A DNA stretch of 64,000 nt from Flavobacteriaceae bacterium (GTDB lineage Bacteria > Bacteroidota > Bacteroidia > Flavobacteriales > Flavobacteriaceae). The stretch spans positions 62,001-126,000 of the forward strand of contig JASBUG010000023.1 of NCBI GenBank assembly GCA_030148025.1. Direction: 5' to 3'. This document shows, piece by piece, positions 45,776 to 55,167 of this stretch. The stretch's first letter is position 1. The number at the start of each line of letters is the position of its first letter. The notes under the pieces were generated by a model. That model searched no databases. It was given only the letters and a program-made list of their open reading frames with translations, and was not told the DNA's origin. The position numbers and the translations under genes were made by a program.

Positions 45776-45861
45776 AATGATATGATTGATTAGTTATAAA
45801 CGTAAGACGACGAAACTTCTAAGTTGTTACAAAGCTTTTTAATATACATATAAAAATACAC

Positions 45862-45869
45862 TACTTTTG
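45862..45869 (+). promoter_or_regulatory. -7 box of the gene at 45889
   Basis: TACTTTTG, an exact TAnnTTTG match, 20 bp before the start codon. Confidence 0.4.
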
Positions 45870-45888
45870 ATATATTGAGACTTTAAGT

Positions 45889-46947
45889 ATGAAGGATTTA
45901 AAAATTTCAAAGAAAAAACCATCGTTTCCTATCACTAAAAAGCTGCATTCTTATCTTTCTGAGTATAAAAGAAATATTAGAATTCCTGTTTTTTATGAAG
46001 ACCTTTTAAGGTTTCAAGGATCTGTTACGGTTTATGATAAGAATGATGAGGATACCTTATGGATAAGGGTGTATTATAATGAATTTGAAAGAGAAGATAT
46101 CGACCTTAGTTTAAAGAAGGTTTATACCAATTTGCATTCTGACGGTAATGAGAAAACCATTCCGTTTTTAAATATTGATGCGATTGATTATTGTACGTTT
46201 GGCAACTCTAAACCATTTCGTGTAAAGGTTAGAAATATATTGAATGACAATTACACCTATTTTTATGTAAAAAAAGCCGATGCATCCAGAGTTTATGGAT
46301 TGGAGCTAGAACATATGTTATCGCCTTATAACCTGAACTTTTTGGTGTATAAGGATACATTAATTGAGGAACATATAGCAGGAATTCCTGGTGATGAATT
46401 TATAAAGAATATGTTACCAAATTGTAATAATAGTGAGAAATCTCAAATTGCTAAAGAGTTTGTTAAGTTTAACGAGCGTTGCATGATAAGGCTTCTTGGA
46501 GATATGAGATCGTATAATTATGTGATTGTACCTACTCACGATTTTGATCATGTGGTATATAAAATTAGAGCTATAGATTTTGATCAGCAGTGTTTTGAAG
46601 GAAAATTTAATATATACAGACCGCAATTTTTTAAGGAGAATTTAAAAATGGTAGAATTGGTGTCTGAAAAGTTTCAAAAAGAGTCTATTGACCAGTATAA
46701 GCTAGAAGAACGTTCTATAGTAGCAAAGCGCTTAATAAGTTATCATGACAGAATAGAAGAATTGTTGGATTGTATGTCTGAAGATACAATTTCACTAAAA
46801 GCTCATATTAATCTATTAAAGTCGACCATTTATGACTATACTTTAGATATGAAGTTTAAGAAAAGTAAAAATATGGGTGAGATCCTTAAAAATGCACTAG
46901 ATTTTGTAAAACGAAACTATGAAAATGTAAATACTACAGGTTTGTAG
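45889..46947 (+). CDS. Conserved protein of unknown function (Flavobacteriia)
   Basis: A 352-aa soluble protein with no signal peptide or membrane helix. It contains VYDKNDEDTLWIRVYYNEFE, EHIAGIPGDEFIKNMLP, NYVIVPTHDFDHVVYKIRAIDFDQQCFEGKFN in two overlapping stretches, and a helical C terminus. The IRAIDFDQQ segment recalls the metal-binding aspartate of protein-kinase-like folds, but no catalytic-loop HxD or Walker-like motif supports this, so the family is left open. It lies between the divergent ABC operon and a convergent pRiA4b-type gene. Confidence 0.65.
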   Translation: MKDLKISKKKPSFPITKKLHSYLSEYKRNIRIPVFYEDLLRFQGSVTVYDKNDEDTLWIRVYYNEFEREDIDLSLKKVYTNLHSDGNEKTIPFLNIDAIDYCTFGNSKPFRVKVRNILNDNYTYFYVKKADASRVYGLELEHMLSPYNLNFLVYKDTLIEEHIAGIPGDEFIKNMLPNCNNSEKSQIAKEFVKFNERCMIRLLGDMRSYNYVIVPTHDFDHVVYKIRAIDFDQQCFEGKFNIYRPQFFKENLKMVELVSEKFQKESIDQYKLEERSIVAKRLISYHDRIEELLDCMSEDTISLKAHINLLKSTIYDYTLDMKFKKSKNMGEILKNALDFVKRNYENVNTTGL

Positions 46948-46956
46948 TATGTGACA

Positions 46957-47472
46957 TTAATTCCAGTTTTCATTAAAGTCTAGATCGTCATAATCATCAA
47001 CATTAAAATCATCACTAAACTCATTTAGGTTGCCCATGTCATCAGCCTCAAACATTTTTTCAGGGGCTTCATTAGGTATTTGTCCGTGAACATACATAAG
47101 GTTAGGGTAGTCTGTTCCTTCAGCTGCATCTACAATTTCAGCAAGTTCTACCAGAAAAGTCCACATGCTTAAAAAGTCGTAAACATATATAAGTTTGGTT
47201 TGTTTTTCGTCGACAATATCTTCAAGAAGTGTTTCGTTCATGAGCTTTACCGAATTGATGCCTTCACTCATATCGAATAGAGAGATCTCTTCGCCTTGAT
47301 CCCATTCATCATTACTAACATAAAAAGAAGCCATTTCAGTACCATCAAAACCAAAAGACTGTGTGATGGTATTATGAAGATCTTCTAAAGTATCTGTTTT
47401 TCTAATTTCAATATCTCTAAAAATATCTTCTTCGGTATCGTTATCTAATATGACTCTAAATCGGTAAATCAT
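46957..47472 (-). CDS. pRiA4b ORF-3-like (TnpR passenger-type) protein
   Basis: A 171-aa acidic protein of the plasmid pRiA4b ORF-3/IS1096-passenger family. Hallmarks are the N-terminal YRFRVILDNDTEEDIFRDIE, the helix LEDLHNTITQSFGFD and FYVSNDEWDQGEEI. The C terminus is an Asp/Glu/Asn-rich tail (DDFNVDDYDDLDFNE). The family is widespread on chromosomes despite its name, and its function is unknown. No transposase is nearby, so it is not evidence of a mobile element. Confidence 0.82.
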   Translation of the reverse strand: MIYRFRVILDNDTEEDIFRDIEIRKTDTLEDLHNTITQSFGFDGTEMASFYVSNDEWDQGEEISLFDMSEGINSVKLMNETLLEDIVDEKQTKLIYVYDFLSMWTFLVELAEIVDAAEGTDYPNLMYVHGQIPNEAPEKMFEADDMGNLNEFSDDFNVDDYDDLDFNENWN

Positions 47473-47509
47473 TGCTATATATTGTAATTACAAATGTATC
47501 TAAAATTTG

Positions 47510-48526
47510 TTATTTGCTAAAACGGTGTAAGGTAAATGTCATTGCTGTTAAAAGGAAAAAAGCACCGACTTGATGTGCAACCCCTAACCAAACTGGAACT
47601 TGTAATAAAATAGTGAATACGCCAAGTAAAAATTGTAGTGCCACTAGACCTACAAGCGCATTAACACCATTTTTTTGACTATTGGTTAGATTTACAGTTC
47701 TGGTTCTTTTCCAAATTAAAAAGACCATAACAACAACAACATATGCTAATATTCTATGAACAAATTGCACACCGCTTTTACCTTCAATAAAATTCTTTAT
47801 TAATGGAGTTTGTTCAATATAAACGGTTTCATGCATAAATTTACCTTCACTCATCATGGGCCAGTGATTGTGGATAAATCCAGCATCAAGTCCAGCTACA
47901 AAAGCGCCGTATATTATTTGTAAAATAAGTATGAGTAAACTTAATTGTACTAGTTTTTTAAGTTTTGAGTTAACGATGCTTTTGTTAGGGTATAAAATAT
48001 CAAGTACTACCCAAAGAGTATAAGCAAATGTTACAAATGCAGTTGTGAGATGAGCTGCGAGTCTATAGTGGCTAACATCTGGTCTGTCAACCAAACCACT
48101 TTTTACCATATACCATCCTAGAAAACCTTGGAAACCACCCATTATTAATAAAACAATAGATTTTTTAATTGTAGATTTTGTGAGTTGTTTTCTAATTAGG
48201 AAATATAGGAAAGGAATAATAAACACAATACCAATAAAACGACCTATAACACGATGTAACCATTCCCAAAAATAAATATCTTTAAAATCTTCTAAAGTGA
48301 AGTGTGTGTTTAGTTTTTGGTACTCAGGATATTGTTTGTAAAGATCAAAAGCTTCTTGCCACTCGACTTCATTCATAGGAGGAAGTGTGCCAGAAATAAG
48401 CTTATAATTTGAAATGGATAATCCAGAATGAGTTAATCTGGTAATACCACCAACGACCACCATTATAAAAATTAACACACACCCTGTTAATAACCAGTAT
48501 ACTACTTTATTATTATCTTTTTTCAT
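47510..48526 (-). CDS. ctaA: Heme A synthase (COX15/CtaA)
   Basis: A 338-aa membrane enzyme with eight hydrophobic segments that oxidises heme O to heme A for cytochrome oxidase. Heme-ligand histidines are in LTHSGLSISN, EWLHRVIGR, HLTTAFVTFAYT and HRILAYVVV/AHQVGAFFLLT. The N-terminal GGITRLTHSG motif is typical of COX15. Its start overlaps the CCA transferase by 14 bp, so it is the last gene of a minus-strand operon that begins with the pyruvyl transferase. Confidence 0.93.
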   Translation of the reverse strand: MKKDNNKVVYWLLTGCVLIFIMVVVGGITRLTHSGLSISNYKLISGTLPPMNEVEWQEAFDLYKQYPEYQKLNTHFTLEDFKDIYFWEWLHRVIGRFIGIVFIIPFLYFLIRKQLTKSTIKKSIVLLIMGGFQGFLGWYMVKSGLVDRPDVSHYRLAAHLTTAFVTFAYTLWVVLDILYPNKSIVNSKLKKLVQLSLLILILQIIYGAFVAGLDAGFIHNHWPMMSEGKFMHETVYIEQTPLIKNFIEGKSGVQFVHRILAYVVVVMVFLIWKRTRTVNLTNSQKNGVNALVGLVALQFLLGVFTILLQVPVWLGVAHQVGAFFLLTAMTFTLHRFSK

Positions 48527-49937
48527 GTATTTTAAGTCCTAGTTTTTTACCTTCTTCCAGCATTAAATTAAAAGCAGCTTCGTGTTCATTAGGGATATCA
48601 CCCTCTAAAATAGCTTCTTTAATAGCTTCTTTAATAATACCAATTTCTTTAGAAGGTTTTAAATTAAATGTCTTCATAATTTCTTCTCCTGACACAGGTG
48701 GTTGAAAATTACGAATATGGTCGCGTTGTTCAACTTCAACTATTTTATCTCTAACAATTTTGAAGTTGTTATGATACTTTTGAAATTTCTTAGGATTTTT
48801 TGTGGTAATATCTGCTTCGCAAAGCGTCATTAAATCATCTACATAATCTCCAGCATCAAACACCAAGCGACGTACAGCAGAGTCTGTTACAATATCTTGG
48901 GCCAATACAATGGGTCTGGAGCTCATTAACACCATTTTTTGTACAAACTTCATTTTATCGTTCAAAGGCATTTTTAACCTTTTGAAAAGGCGATACACCA
49001 TCTTAGACCCTTCAAATTCATGACCATGGAATGTCCACCCAACTTTTTTACTAAATCTTTTAGTTGGTGCTTTGCCAATATCGTGTAATAAAGCTGCCCA
49101 TCGTAACCAGAGATTTTGTGTATGAATAGCAATATTGTCTACAACTTCCAACGTATGATAAAAGTTATCTTTATGGCGTTGCCCTTCAACTTCATCTATA
49201 CCTTTTAAAGCTGTTAGTTCTGGCATGATATATTCTAACAATCCTGTCTTTTCAAGCAATAAAAACCCTTTAGATGGTTTATCACTTTCAAGTATTTTAT
49301 GAATTTCGGTGACTATACGCTCTTTGGTTATTATTTTAATGCGCTCTCTGTTTTTAGTAATTGCTTTTAGGGAGCTTTCCTCTATTTTAAAATTAAGTTG
49401 TGTAGCAAACCTAATAGCTCGTAACATTCTTAACGGATCGTCACTATAGGTTATATCTGGATCTAATGGCGTTCTAATAATTTTATTATCAAGGTCTGCA
49501 ATACCATTAAATGGATCAAGTAGTTCACCAAATTTCCCTTCGCTTAGATCAAGAGCTAAAGCATTAATCGTAAAATCACGTCGGTTTTGATCGTCTTCTA
49601 AACTACCATTTTCAACTATTGGATTTCTGCTATGTTCTTGGTATGATTCTTTTCTGGCACCAACAAATTCTACTTCGATATCGTCATATCTCAACATTGC
49701 GGTTCCATACGTTTTAAATACTTGAACTTTTGGGTTGTTTGGTAAGTTCTTTGATACTTGTTTCGCAAGCTCAATACCGCTTCCAATAGCAACTACATCA
49801 ATATCTTTATGACTGCCACGATCTAATATTAAATCTCTTACAAAACCACCAATAACATAGCAGTCAAGATCTAACTCTTTGGCAGATCGAGAAATAATCT
49901 TAAATATGTTATGATTTAAGGCTTTATTGTAATTCAT
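48513..49937 (-). CDS. cca: tRNA nucleotidyltransferase (CCA-adding type) with HD domain
   Basis: A 474-aa class-II nucleotidyltransferase: YVIGGFVRDLILDRGS, then the metal-binding DIDVVAIGSG, and RRDFTINALALDLSEG. RNA-binding head and neck helices follow, and then an HD domain with HDIGKAPTKRF. This is the fused PolyA-pol/HD architecture common in Bacteroidota. It probably adds or repairs 3'-CCA on tRNAs, needed also by the tmRNA here, whose CCA is not encoded. In operon with Sua5/TsaC upstream and ctaA downstream. Confidence 0.87.
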   Translation of the reverse strand: MNYNKALNHNIFKIISRSAKELDLDCYVIGGFVRDLILDRGSHKDIDVVAIGSGIELAKQVSKNLPNNPKVQVFKTYGTAMLRYDDIEVEFVGARKESYQEHSRNPIVENGSLEDDQNRRDFTINALALDLSEGKFGELLDPFNGIADLDNKIIRTPLDPDITYSDDPLRMLRAIRFATQLNFKIEESSLKAITKNRERIKIITKERIVTEIHKILESDKPSKGFLLLEKTGLLEYIMPELTALKGIDEVEGQRHKDNFYHTLEVVDNIAIHTQNLWLRWAALLHDIGKAPTKRFSKKVGWTFHGHEFEGSKMVYRLFKRLKMPLNDKMKFVQKMVLMSSRPIVLAQDIVTDSAVRRLVFDAGDYVDDLMTLCEADITTKNPKKFQKYHNNFKIVRDKIVEVEQRDHIRNFQPPVSGEEIMKTFNLKPSKEIGIIKEAIKEAILEGDIPNEHEAAFNLMLEEGKKLGLKIHEKR

Positions 49938-49960
49938 AATTCTATTGAAAATATAAATAG

Positions 49961-50524
49961 CTACTCGCGAATAATTGTAACGTCTTCGTTCGAATTAATT
50001 TTAATAATTGTTGATGGTTGAGCCGTACTTTTTTCGCGTGGCAAATTTACGACATAGTCTACACCTTTTAAAATCTGTTCGCTTATTTCTTCAAATGATT
50101 TTGGTGTAGGTTCACCACTAATATTAGCTGAGGTAGATACCAATGGTTTTCCTAACAATTTTATAAGTTTATCGCAAAATTCAGTATTAACTACTCGTAT
50201 GGCTAGTGTGTTGTCTGATGCTATTAAATTTGAAGCCACTTGTTTTGGGTTATCATAAATTATTGTAGTTGGCTTTTTTGCAGTTTTTATAAAGTTAATA
50301 GCTGCGTCAGGAGTTTTCTCAACAAAGTTATTAAGCATGTCGAGGGTATTAACTAAACAAATCATGCTTTTGGTTTCTTCTCGCCTTTTTAGGGTATAAA
50401 TTTTTTGTACAGCATTTGGATTAGTAGCATCACAGCCAATACCCCAAACCGTATCTGTAGGGTATAAAATAATACCACCTTGCTGTAAAACCAATAGTGT
50501 TTTTTTTACTTCTTCGATTATCAT
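49961..50524 (-). CDS. tsaC: L-threonylcarbamoyladenylate synthase (Sua5/YrdC family)
   Basis: A 187-aa enzyme of the Sua5/YrdC/YciO family that makes the threonylcarbamoyl-AMP intermediate of tRNA t6A37. Signs are ILYPTDTVWGIGCDATNPNA, the basic KRREETKSM and LVSTSANISGEPTP. It lacks the extra C-terminal domain of long Sua5. The start ATG overlaps the stop of the pyruvyl transferase by 4 bp. With the CCA gene it forms a tRNA-maturation pair. Confidence 0.9.
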   Translation of the reverse strand: MIIEEVKKTLLVLQQGGIILYPTDTVWGIGCDATNPNAVQKIYTLKRREETKSMICLVNTLDMLNNFVEKTPDAAINFIKTAKKPTTIIYDNPKQVASNLIASDNTLAIRVVNTEFCDKLIKLLGKPLVSTSANISGEPTPKSFEEISEQILKGVDYVVNLPREKSTAQPSTIIKINSNEDVTIIRE

Positions 50525-51435
50525 AAATTTAAGTAGTCGAAAACTTTTTCTGCAAATTTATGATTTACCTCTCTACATTCTTCTAAAACTCCAGAATAAG
50601 ATTGAGCTTTATTGAAATCATTTTCAAAATCATCGAATGTAGAAATAACAGGTTGGTATTTAAAATCAAAAAATTTGGATGAATTTGGTATTGCTATAAC
50701 TTTTTTATTCATTAATATAGACCAGTACATTGCATGATAACTGTCAGTAACAATAGTGTTACTTTTTCCTATAAATGATACCATATCTTCTAAATTAGTT
50801 GTATTTGAAGTTGAAGGATATTTTGAAAGTTTAGTCAGTAAGCTTTTATTTTTAATTGTTTTTTTATGAAAAATTATACCGATATCCTGAGTGGTTTCAA
50901 ATTTTGTATCGAAAATGGGATTTAAACAGCTAACACATGGAACCCAATCTTCATGCATACTATAATCTCTAACTCCTACTAACCCAAATGCACTTGTATT
51001 GATATTATATGAAGATACTTTACCAAATTCTTTTTTGTTCTTAGAGTTATGACCAACACCCCAAAGTACTGTTTTCTTTCCCTTATTATTAAGTTTTTCA
51101 AACAAGGACATCTGTAACTCAAAACTTTTTCTATTGAGTAAACCACCTCCACCAATTATTAATGAATTATAAGATATTTTGGTTATCCAATTTTTTAAAA
51201 CTGTGTCGCTGGGGCTTTTAATATCAAAAATATCCAACTGTTTTGTTTTTAATTGGTCAAAGTAAAGATGAGGAGCACAATAAAAGTCACCAACATTTCC
51301 AGTATCTATTCTGTGAATGTTTATAACACCTTCGTTACTTTGTTCAGAATTTAAAATAGAATTGACAGCAGTCTTTTTTTGTTTGGACCTTTTAAAGGAG
51401 CTTAAATTTTTTTTTAAGAATTTTGAAATACTCAT
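50521..51435 (-). CDS. Polysaccharide pyruvyl transferase family protein
   Basis: A 304-aa soluble protein of the polysaccharide pyruvyl transferase (CsaB/WcaK-like) superfamily: NVGDFYCAPHLYFDQLK at the N-domain, LIIGGGGLLNRKSFE, KTVLWGVGHNSKNKKEF, and IVTDSYHAMYWSILMNKKVI near the C terminus. These enzymes add pyruvate ketals to envelope or capsular glycans, and some act as glycosyltransferase-like enzymes. Its place beside LPS-type transferases supports an envelope role. It is translationally coupled to the tRNA gene tsaC, an odd functional mix. Confidence 0.82.
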   Translation of the reverse strand: MSISKFLKKNLSSFKRSKQKKTAVNSILNSEQSNEGVINIHRIDTGNVGDFYCAPHLYFDQLKTKQLDIFDIKSPSDTVLKNWITKISYNSLIIGGGGLLNRKSFELQMSLFEKLNNKGKKTVLWGVGHNSKNKKEFGKVSSYNINTSAFGLVGVRDYSMHEDWVPCVSCLNPIFDTKFETTQDIGIIFHKKTIKNKSLLTKLSKYPSTSNTTNLEDMVSFIGKSNTIVTDSYHAMYWSILMNKKVIAIPNSSKFFDFKYQPVISTFDDFENDFNKAQSYSGVLEECREVNHKFAEKVFDYLNL

Positions 51436-51510
51436 ATGTGAATAATATAACTATGTTACAAAGTAATTAAAAACTAAAAGTCTCACGTATAAAAATTGTA
51501 ATATTGTTTC

Positions 51511-52269
51511 ATGAAACAAAGAATTCATCCAAAATTTATAGTTTTTGAAAAGACGATTACTGGTTTTATTAAGAAATTTGATATAACTGGCAAGCAATTA
51601 GGCAAAGGAGATAGAAATAGTATAAAACTATTTGATATTGAAGATAAGATAGTTAACATTAAATCGTTTAAGATTCCAAATCTTTTTAATCAAATAGCTT
51701 ATAGGTTTTTTAGAAAGAGTAAAGCACAAAGGTCTTTTGAATATGCTAACAGATTATTAGAGATGGATGTTGATACACCTCAGCCTATTGCGTATTATGA
51801 ATTTCCAACAATATTTTTATTTAAAAAAAGCTATTATGTAAGTGAACATAAAAATTATGATCTTACCTATAGAGAGTTGTCCAGAGATTTAAATTATCCA
51901 GATCACGAACAAATATTAAGAGCTTTCACAAGGTTTACCTATAATCTCCATCAAAAAGGAATTTTGTTTTTAGATCATTCACCTGGAAATACTTTAATAA
52001 CAAAAAAGGGAAATGATTATGTTTTTAGTCTAGTTGACCTTAATAGAATGTTATTTAAACCTTTATCTTTCAATACTAGAATTAGAAATTTTGAGCGTTT
52101 AACCATTCATGAATCTATGGTGAGAACAATGAGTGATGAATATGCAAAAGTTTCTGGAGAGCCGTTTGAGAAAATATTTGAGTTGATGTGGAAATCTACT
52201 CAGGAGTTTCAGGCAAAATTTTATAGAAAAAAAAGGCTAAAAAAGAAATTAAAGTTTTGGAAGAAATAA
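51511..52269 (+). CDS. LPS kinase-like protein (InaA/Kdo kinase type)
   Basis: A 252-aa protein with a protein-kinase-like fold: N-lobe lysine in VNIKSFKIPN, then hinge region, then catalytic loop QKGILFLDHSPGNTLI (D then N) and the metal-binding VFSLVDLNRMLF in place of DFG. The family phosphorylates heptose or Kdo in the LPS core. The C terminus is very basic (YRKKRLKKKLKFWKK), suited to membrane association. It is transcribed divergently from the pyruvyl transferase and convergent to the GT2 gene. Confidence 0.82.
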   Translation: MKQRIHPKFIVFEKTITGFIKKFDITGKQLGKGDRNSIKLFDIEDKIVNIKSFKIPNLFNQIAYRFFRKSKAQRSFEYANRLLEMDVDTPQPIAYYEFPTIFLFKKSYYVSEHKNYDLTYRELSRDLNYPDHEQILRAFTRFTYNLHQKGILFLDHSPGNTLITKKGNDYVFSLVDLNRMLFKPLSFNTRIRNFERLTIHESMVRTMSDEYAKVSGEPFEKIFELMWKSTQEFQAKFYRKKRLKKKLKFWKK

Positions 52270-52271
52270 AT

Positions 52272-53027
52272 TTAACTTCTGTTTTTACGAAGTAACCAAA
52301 GCTTAACATACCTCATGAATATTACATAACCTTGAATGTAACCAATAGTTAAACCTACAACACCGTCTCTAAAGCCACTTTGTAAAATATAATGTTTAAA
52401 AAAGCCCCAAAAGGGTTTTATAACAAAGTGATATGGTGTTAATTTACCTGTTTTCTTATCATAATCTTTAGCCTGCCACCATGCATAACGATTCATTTTT
52501 TCAATATACTTGTCGAAAGTAATATAGGTATTATGGTAAAATCGTTGCTTTAGTCTACCTATATCACCATTTGCAATAATTTCAGCATGTACATGTTTGT
52601 CCTGGTATTTGCAGTAATCTCTTTTAAACAATCGTATTACAGAGTCATTTCTCCACCCACTATACTTTACACGTTCACCCATAAAGTGATTGTTTCTACC
52701 AATCCAATAAGCAACAATATTATCTTGAGGATCTTTCAAAACTTCAATAATTTCTTCTTTTAACTCTGGAGTTACACGTTCATCGGCATCTACAAGCAAT
52801 ATCCACTCATGTGTAGCCTGCGGAATAGCCCAGTTTTTTTGTGATGCAGAATATTGATATTCTCGCCTGATGACTTTTACATCCAACTCCTTTGCCTTTT
52901 CGTATGTGCCATCTGTGCTCAAACTATCAACTACTAATATTTCATCAGCAAAATTAACTGATGCAATAACGGCTTCTATATTATGGATTTCATTTCCTGC
53001 TGGAATGATAGCTGTTAGTTTTTGCAT
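52272..53027 (-). CDS. Glycosyltransferase family 2 (WaaE/KdtX-like)
   Basis: A 251-aa GT-A enzyme with TAIIPAGNEIHNIEAVI, ILVVDSLSTDGTYE, and the DxD-type WILLVDADERVTPEL. The tail has KYIEKMNRYAWWQAKDYDKK and GFRDGVVGLTIGYIQGYVIF, typical of LPS inner-core beta-glucosyltransferases of the WaaE kind. It is 2 bp from the end of the kinase-like gene on the other strand and last of the minus-strand dapD-GT9-glycerophosphotransferase-GT2 run. Confidence 0.87.
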   Translation of the reverse strand: MQKLTAIIPAGNEIHNIEAVIASVNFADEILVVDSLSTDGTYEKAKELDVKVIRREYQYSASQKNWAIPQATHEWILLVDADERVTPELKEEIIEVLKDPQDNIVAYWIGRNNHFMGERVKYSGWRNDSVIRLFKRDYCKYQDKHVHAEIIANGDIGRLKQRFYHNTYITFDKYIEKMNRYAWWQAKDYDKKTGKLTPYHFVIKPFWGFFKHYILQSGFRDGVVGLTIGYIQGYVIFMRYVKLWLLRKNRS

Positions 53028-53029
53028 TT

Positions 53030-54112
53030 TTATAGATTTGGTAAGGTAAAAGGTTTGTTATAGCTTTTTAAAGTAAAATATTTAAGTTTTTTACGCATTT
53101 TGTATTTGCGCATCAAATTTAGTGGTTTAGATCTTAAGTGACTCTTATCTTTATGTAAAACTGAAATTGAGGCATCTATTACTCTTTTACTTGAAAGACC
53201 GTCAGAATAGGGATGCAGTTCTTTTAGATAGCTATCAATATTTGTTAATAATTCTTTTGGTAAAGAGAAAGCTTCTATAAAAGCATTTTTTATATCATTT
53301 GCATTATTGATATCTATAAGGTAATTATGCTTAAAAGTGTGATTAAATGTAACAACTGGTTTTCTTTGCAACAGAAATTCTTGAATTGCCGATGTGGTAT
53401 CTGCAAACATAATATCAGCCTTTTTGAATAAAGGAATAAGGTCTGTTGTGTTATAGAAAGTAAAATTATTGCCATCTAAGGTTTTCCATTTTTCCACAAT
53501 TTCTTCAGGAAGTTTTGGGTGCAATACCATAATGAAATTAAAGGCGCCATCTGTAGAAAGTGATTTAATTTCATTAAAAACATTCTCATTGTAAGCTAAA
53601 CTTAAACGTTGAGTAAACGTTGAAGCGATCATTATGGTGGGCTTTTCATTTTGTATAGATGCATCTAAAGGAAATAGTGGATCTACCTTAGACCAGCCTG
53701 TTTCAACCACTTCAAAATATTGATATTTTTTTGAAAGTTGTTTAAAAGCTTTGGTTGTATTAGGACCTTGGGTACAATACAGGTCGAAAAAACCACGTAA
53801 TCTAAAATGTGCAAACGAGTTGTTTTTTGAAGGTCTTTTTTCAGCATTAAACCCATGAAACACTTGAACTTTTAAAGCATTAAAAAAATCTGGCACACTA
53901 TCAGTAGCCGTTAAAATAATATGTGGTTCATAATCTAAAACGTCTTCAACAGTATTTAAAGTGTTTGCTTTGTTAGCAATGCTTTGTTTGCCTTCAAGTT
54001 GGTCACTAAACCATTTTACAATGTAGTTTCTGCTTAAAATTTCTTTTTCTAAAGGTAACCCAATTGGTATTGAATAGCTATACGATATGTAGATTAAAAA
54101 TTTATAGGTCAT
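53030..54112 (-). CDS. CDP-glycerol glycerophosphotransferase/UDP-GlcNAc epimerase-fold glycosyltransferase
   Basis: A 360-aa GT-B-type protein. Signs are VQVFHGFNAEKRPSKN, DLYCTQGPNTTKAF, IASTFTQRLSL, ADIMFADTTSAIQEFLLQRK and the basic C terminus LNLMRKYKMRKKLKYF. The pattern fits CDP-glycerol glycerophosphotransferase-like proteins, which build phosphoglycerol-type polymers or core decorations. Substrate is not readable. Its start overlaps the GT9 stop by one base. Confidence 0.75.
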   Translation of the reverse strand: MTYKFLIYISYSYSIPIGLPLEKEILSRNYIVKWFSDQLEGKQSIANKANTLNTVEDVLDYEPHIILTATDSVPDFFNALKVQVFHGFNAEKRPSKNNSFAHFRLRGFFDLYCTQGPNTTKAFKQLSKKYQYFEVVETGWSKVDPLFPLDASIQNEKPTIMIASTFTQRLSLAYNENVFNEIKSLSTDGAFNFIMVLHPKLPEEIVEKWKTLDGNNFTFYNTTDLIPLFKKADIMFADTTSAIQEFLLQRKPVVTFNHTFKHNYLIDINNANDIKNAFIEAFSLPKELLTNIDSYLKELHPYSDGLSSKRVIDASISVLHKDKSHLRSKPLNLMRKYKMRKKLKYFTLKSYNKPFTLPNL

Positions 54113-55167
54113 TATTCAAAGTTACCTAAAAAAGACTCTAGTTCTGGAATAATATATTCAGGTTTAAATTTATGATAATATGTTTTAGGGTCTTTTTTTG
54201 CTAACTCTTTTTCTTTTTTAGAATAGTCAGTAAAATCACTTAAATGAACTGCTCTATGTTTTTTAATTTCCATACTACCAAACCAATTTTGCTTATTTAG
54301 ATAAGGCGAAAAAATTGTAAAGGTTGGAATATTAAGAGCTTTAGCCATGTTATTGGCACCACCTTCATTTCCAATTAAAGCAGTACAATGTGATGTAATT
54401 GCTAAGAACTCTCTTAAACTTTTCCCATAGATATTAAAGAAAATTTGCTCTTGAGTACTTTTTAAGCAATTATTATAAACTTCTTTAGCATCTTTCTCTT
54501 GATTAGGAATATAATTAAACAATATTTGAGAATTAGGTGTTTTAGAAATTATAGCATCTAAAAGTTTAGACATATATTTTAATGGATAGGTTTTTTCAAT
54601 ACTACTTCCTAAAACGCTAATCATAAATATAGGTTTGGCAAGGTCGATATTTGATTTTTCTAGAAGTAATTTGGCCTCATTAACCTCCTCGTTTTTTAAA
54701 TAAATTTTTGGTTGAATACTGTTAAAAGAAACATTCAAAGTTTCAAGAAGAAGCATTCTATTTTCTAGTGCTAAACTAGAACGATATTCAGGTTTTTTTT
54801 TACGTTCAATTTCATGCGTATAGAATAGTTTAGAAAGCTTTTTTTTGTAGCTTATTTTTTTTGGCGCATTAGTAAAATAGCTAATTAAATTACTGCTTAA
54901 TTTTCCATAAACATCAATTACAGCATCATAATTTTTAGTTTTCAATGTTTTTAAAAAAGAATAGAACTTTCTTTTACTTTTTTCAATCTCTGGCGTAAAA
55001 AAGATAAACTCATCAATAAACGGATTATTCTCAACAACAGGATAGGTGTGACTATTAATTACATAATGTAATTTTGAATCTGGATACTTTTGCTTCAGGG
55101 CTTCAAACAATACACTTGTTGTAAGCACGTCTCCAATCATTTTCTGTTGTATAATAAGAATAGTCAT
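54112..55167 (-). CDS. Glycosyltransferase family 9 (heptosyltransferase-like)
   Basis: A 351-aa GT-B enzyme of the ADP-heptose:LPS heptosyltransferase family: IIQQKMIGDVLTTSVLFEAL, YDAVIDVYGKLSSNLISYF, FMISVLGSSIEKTYPLKYMS, and the nucleotide-sugar site HCTALIGNEGGANNMAKALN with FTIFSPYLNKQNW. It adds a sugar, probably heptose, to the LPS core. It directly follows dapD (the stop and start adjoin), an operon pairing of lysine/DAP synthesis with envelope assembly. Confidence 0.9.
   Translation of the reverse strand: MTILIIQQKMIGDVLTTSVLFEALKQKYPDSKLHYVINSHTYPVVENNPFIDEFIFFTPEIEKSKRKFYSFLKTLKTKNYDAVIDVYGKLSSNLISYFTNAPKKISYKKKLSKLFYTHEIERKKKPEYRSSLALENRMLLLETLNVSFNSIQPKIYLKNEEVNEAKLLLEKSNIDLAKPIFMISVLGSSIEKTYPLKYMSKLLDAIISKTPNSQILFNYIPNQEKDAKEVYNNCLKSTQEQIFFNIYGKSLREFLAITSHCTALIGNEGGANNMAKALNIPTFTIFSPYLNKQNWFGSMEIKKHRAVHLSDFTDYSKKEKELAKKDPKTYYHKFKPEYIIPELESFLGNFE

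Noticed and set aside
46957-47472. Mobile-element passenger gene because of its pRiA4b/IS1096 name
   Set aside because: No transposase, repeats or other mobile signature nearby; the family is common on chromosomes.
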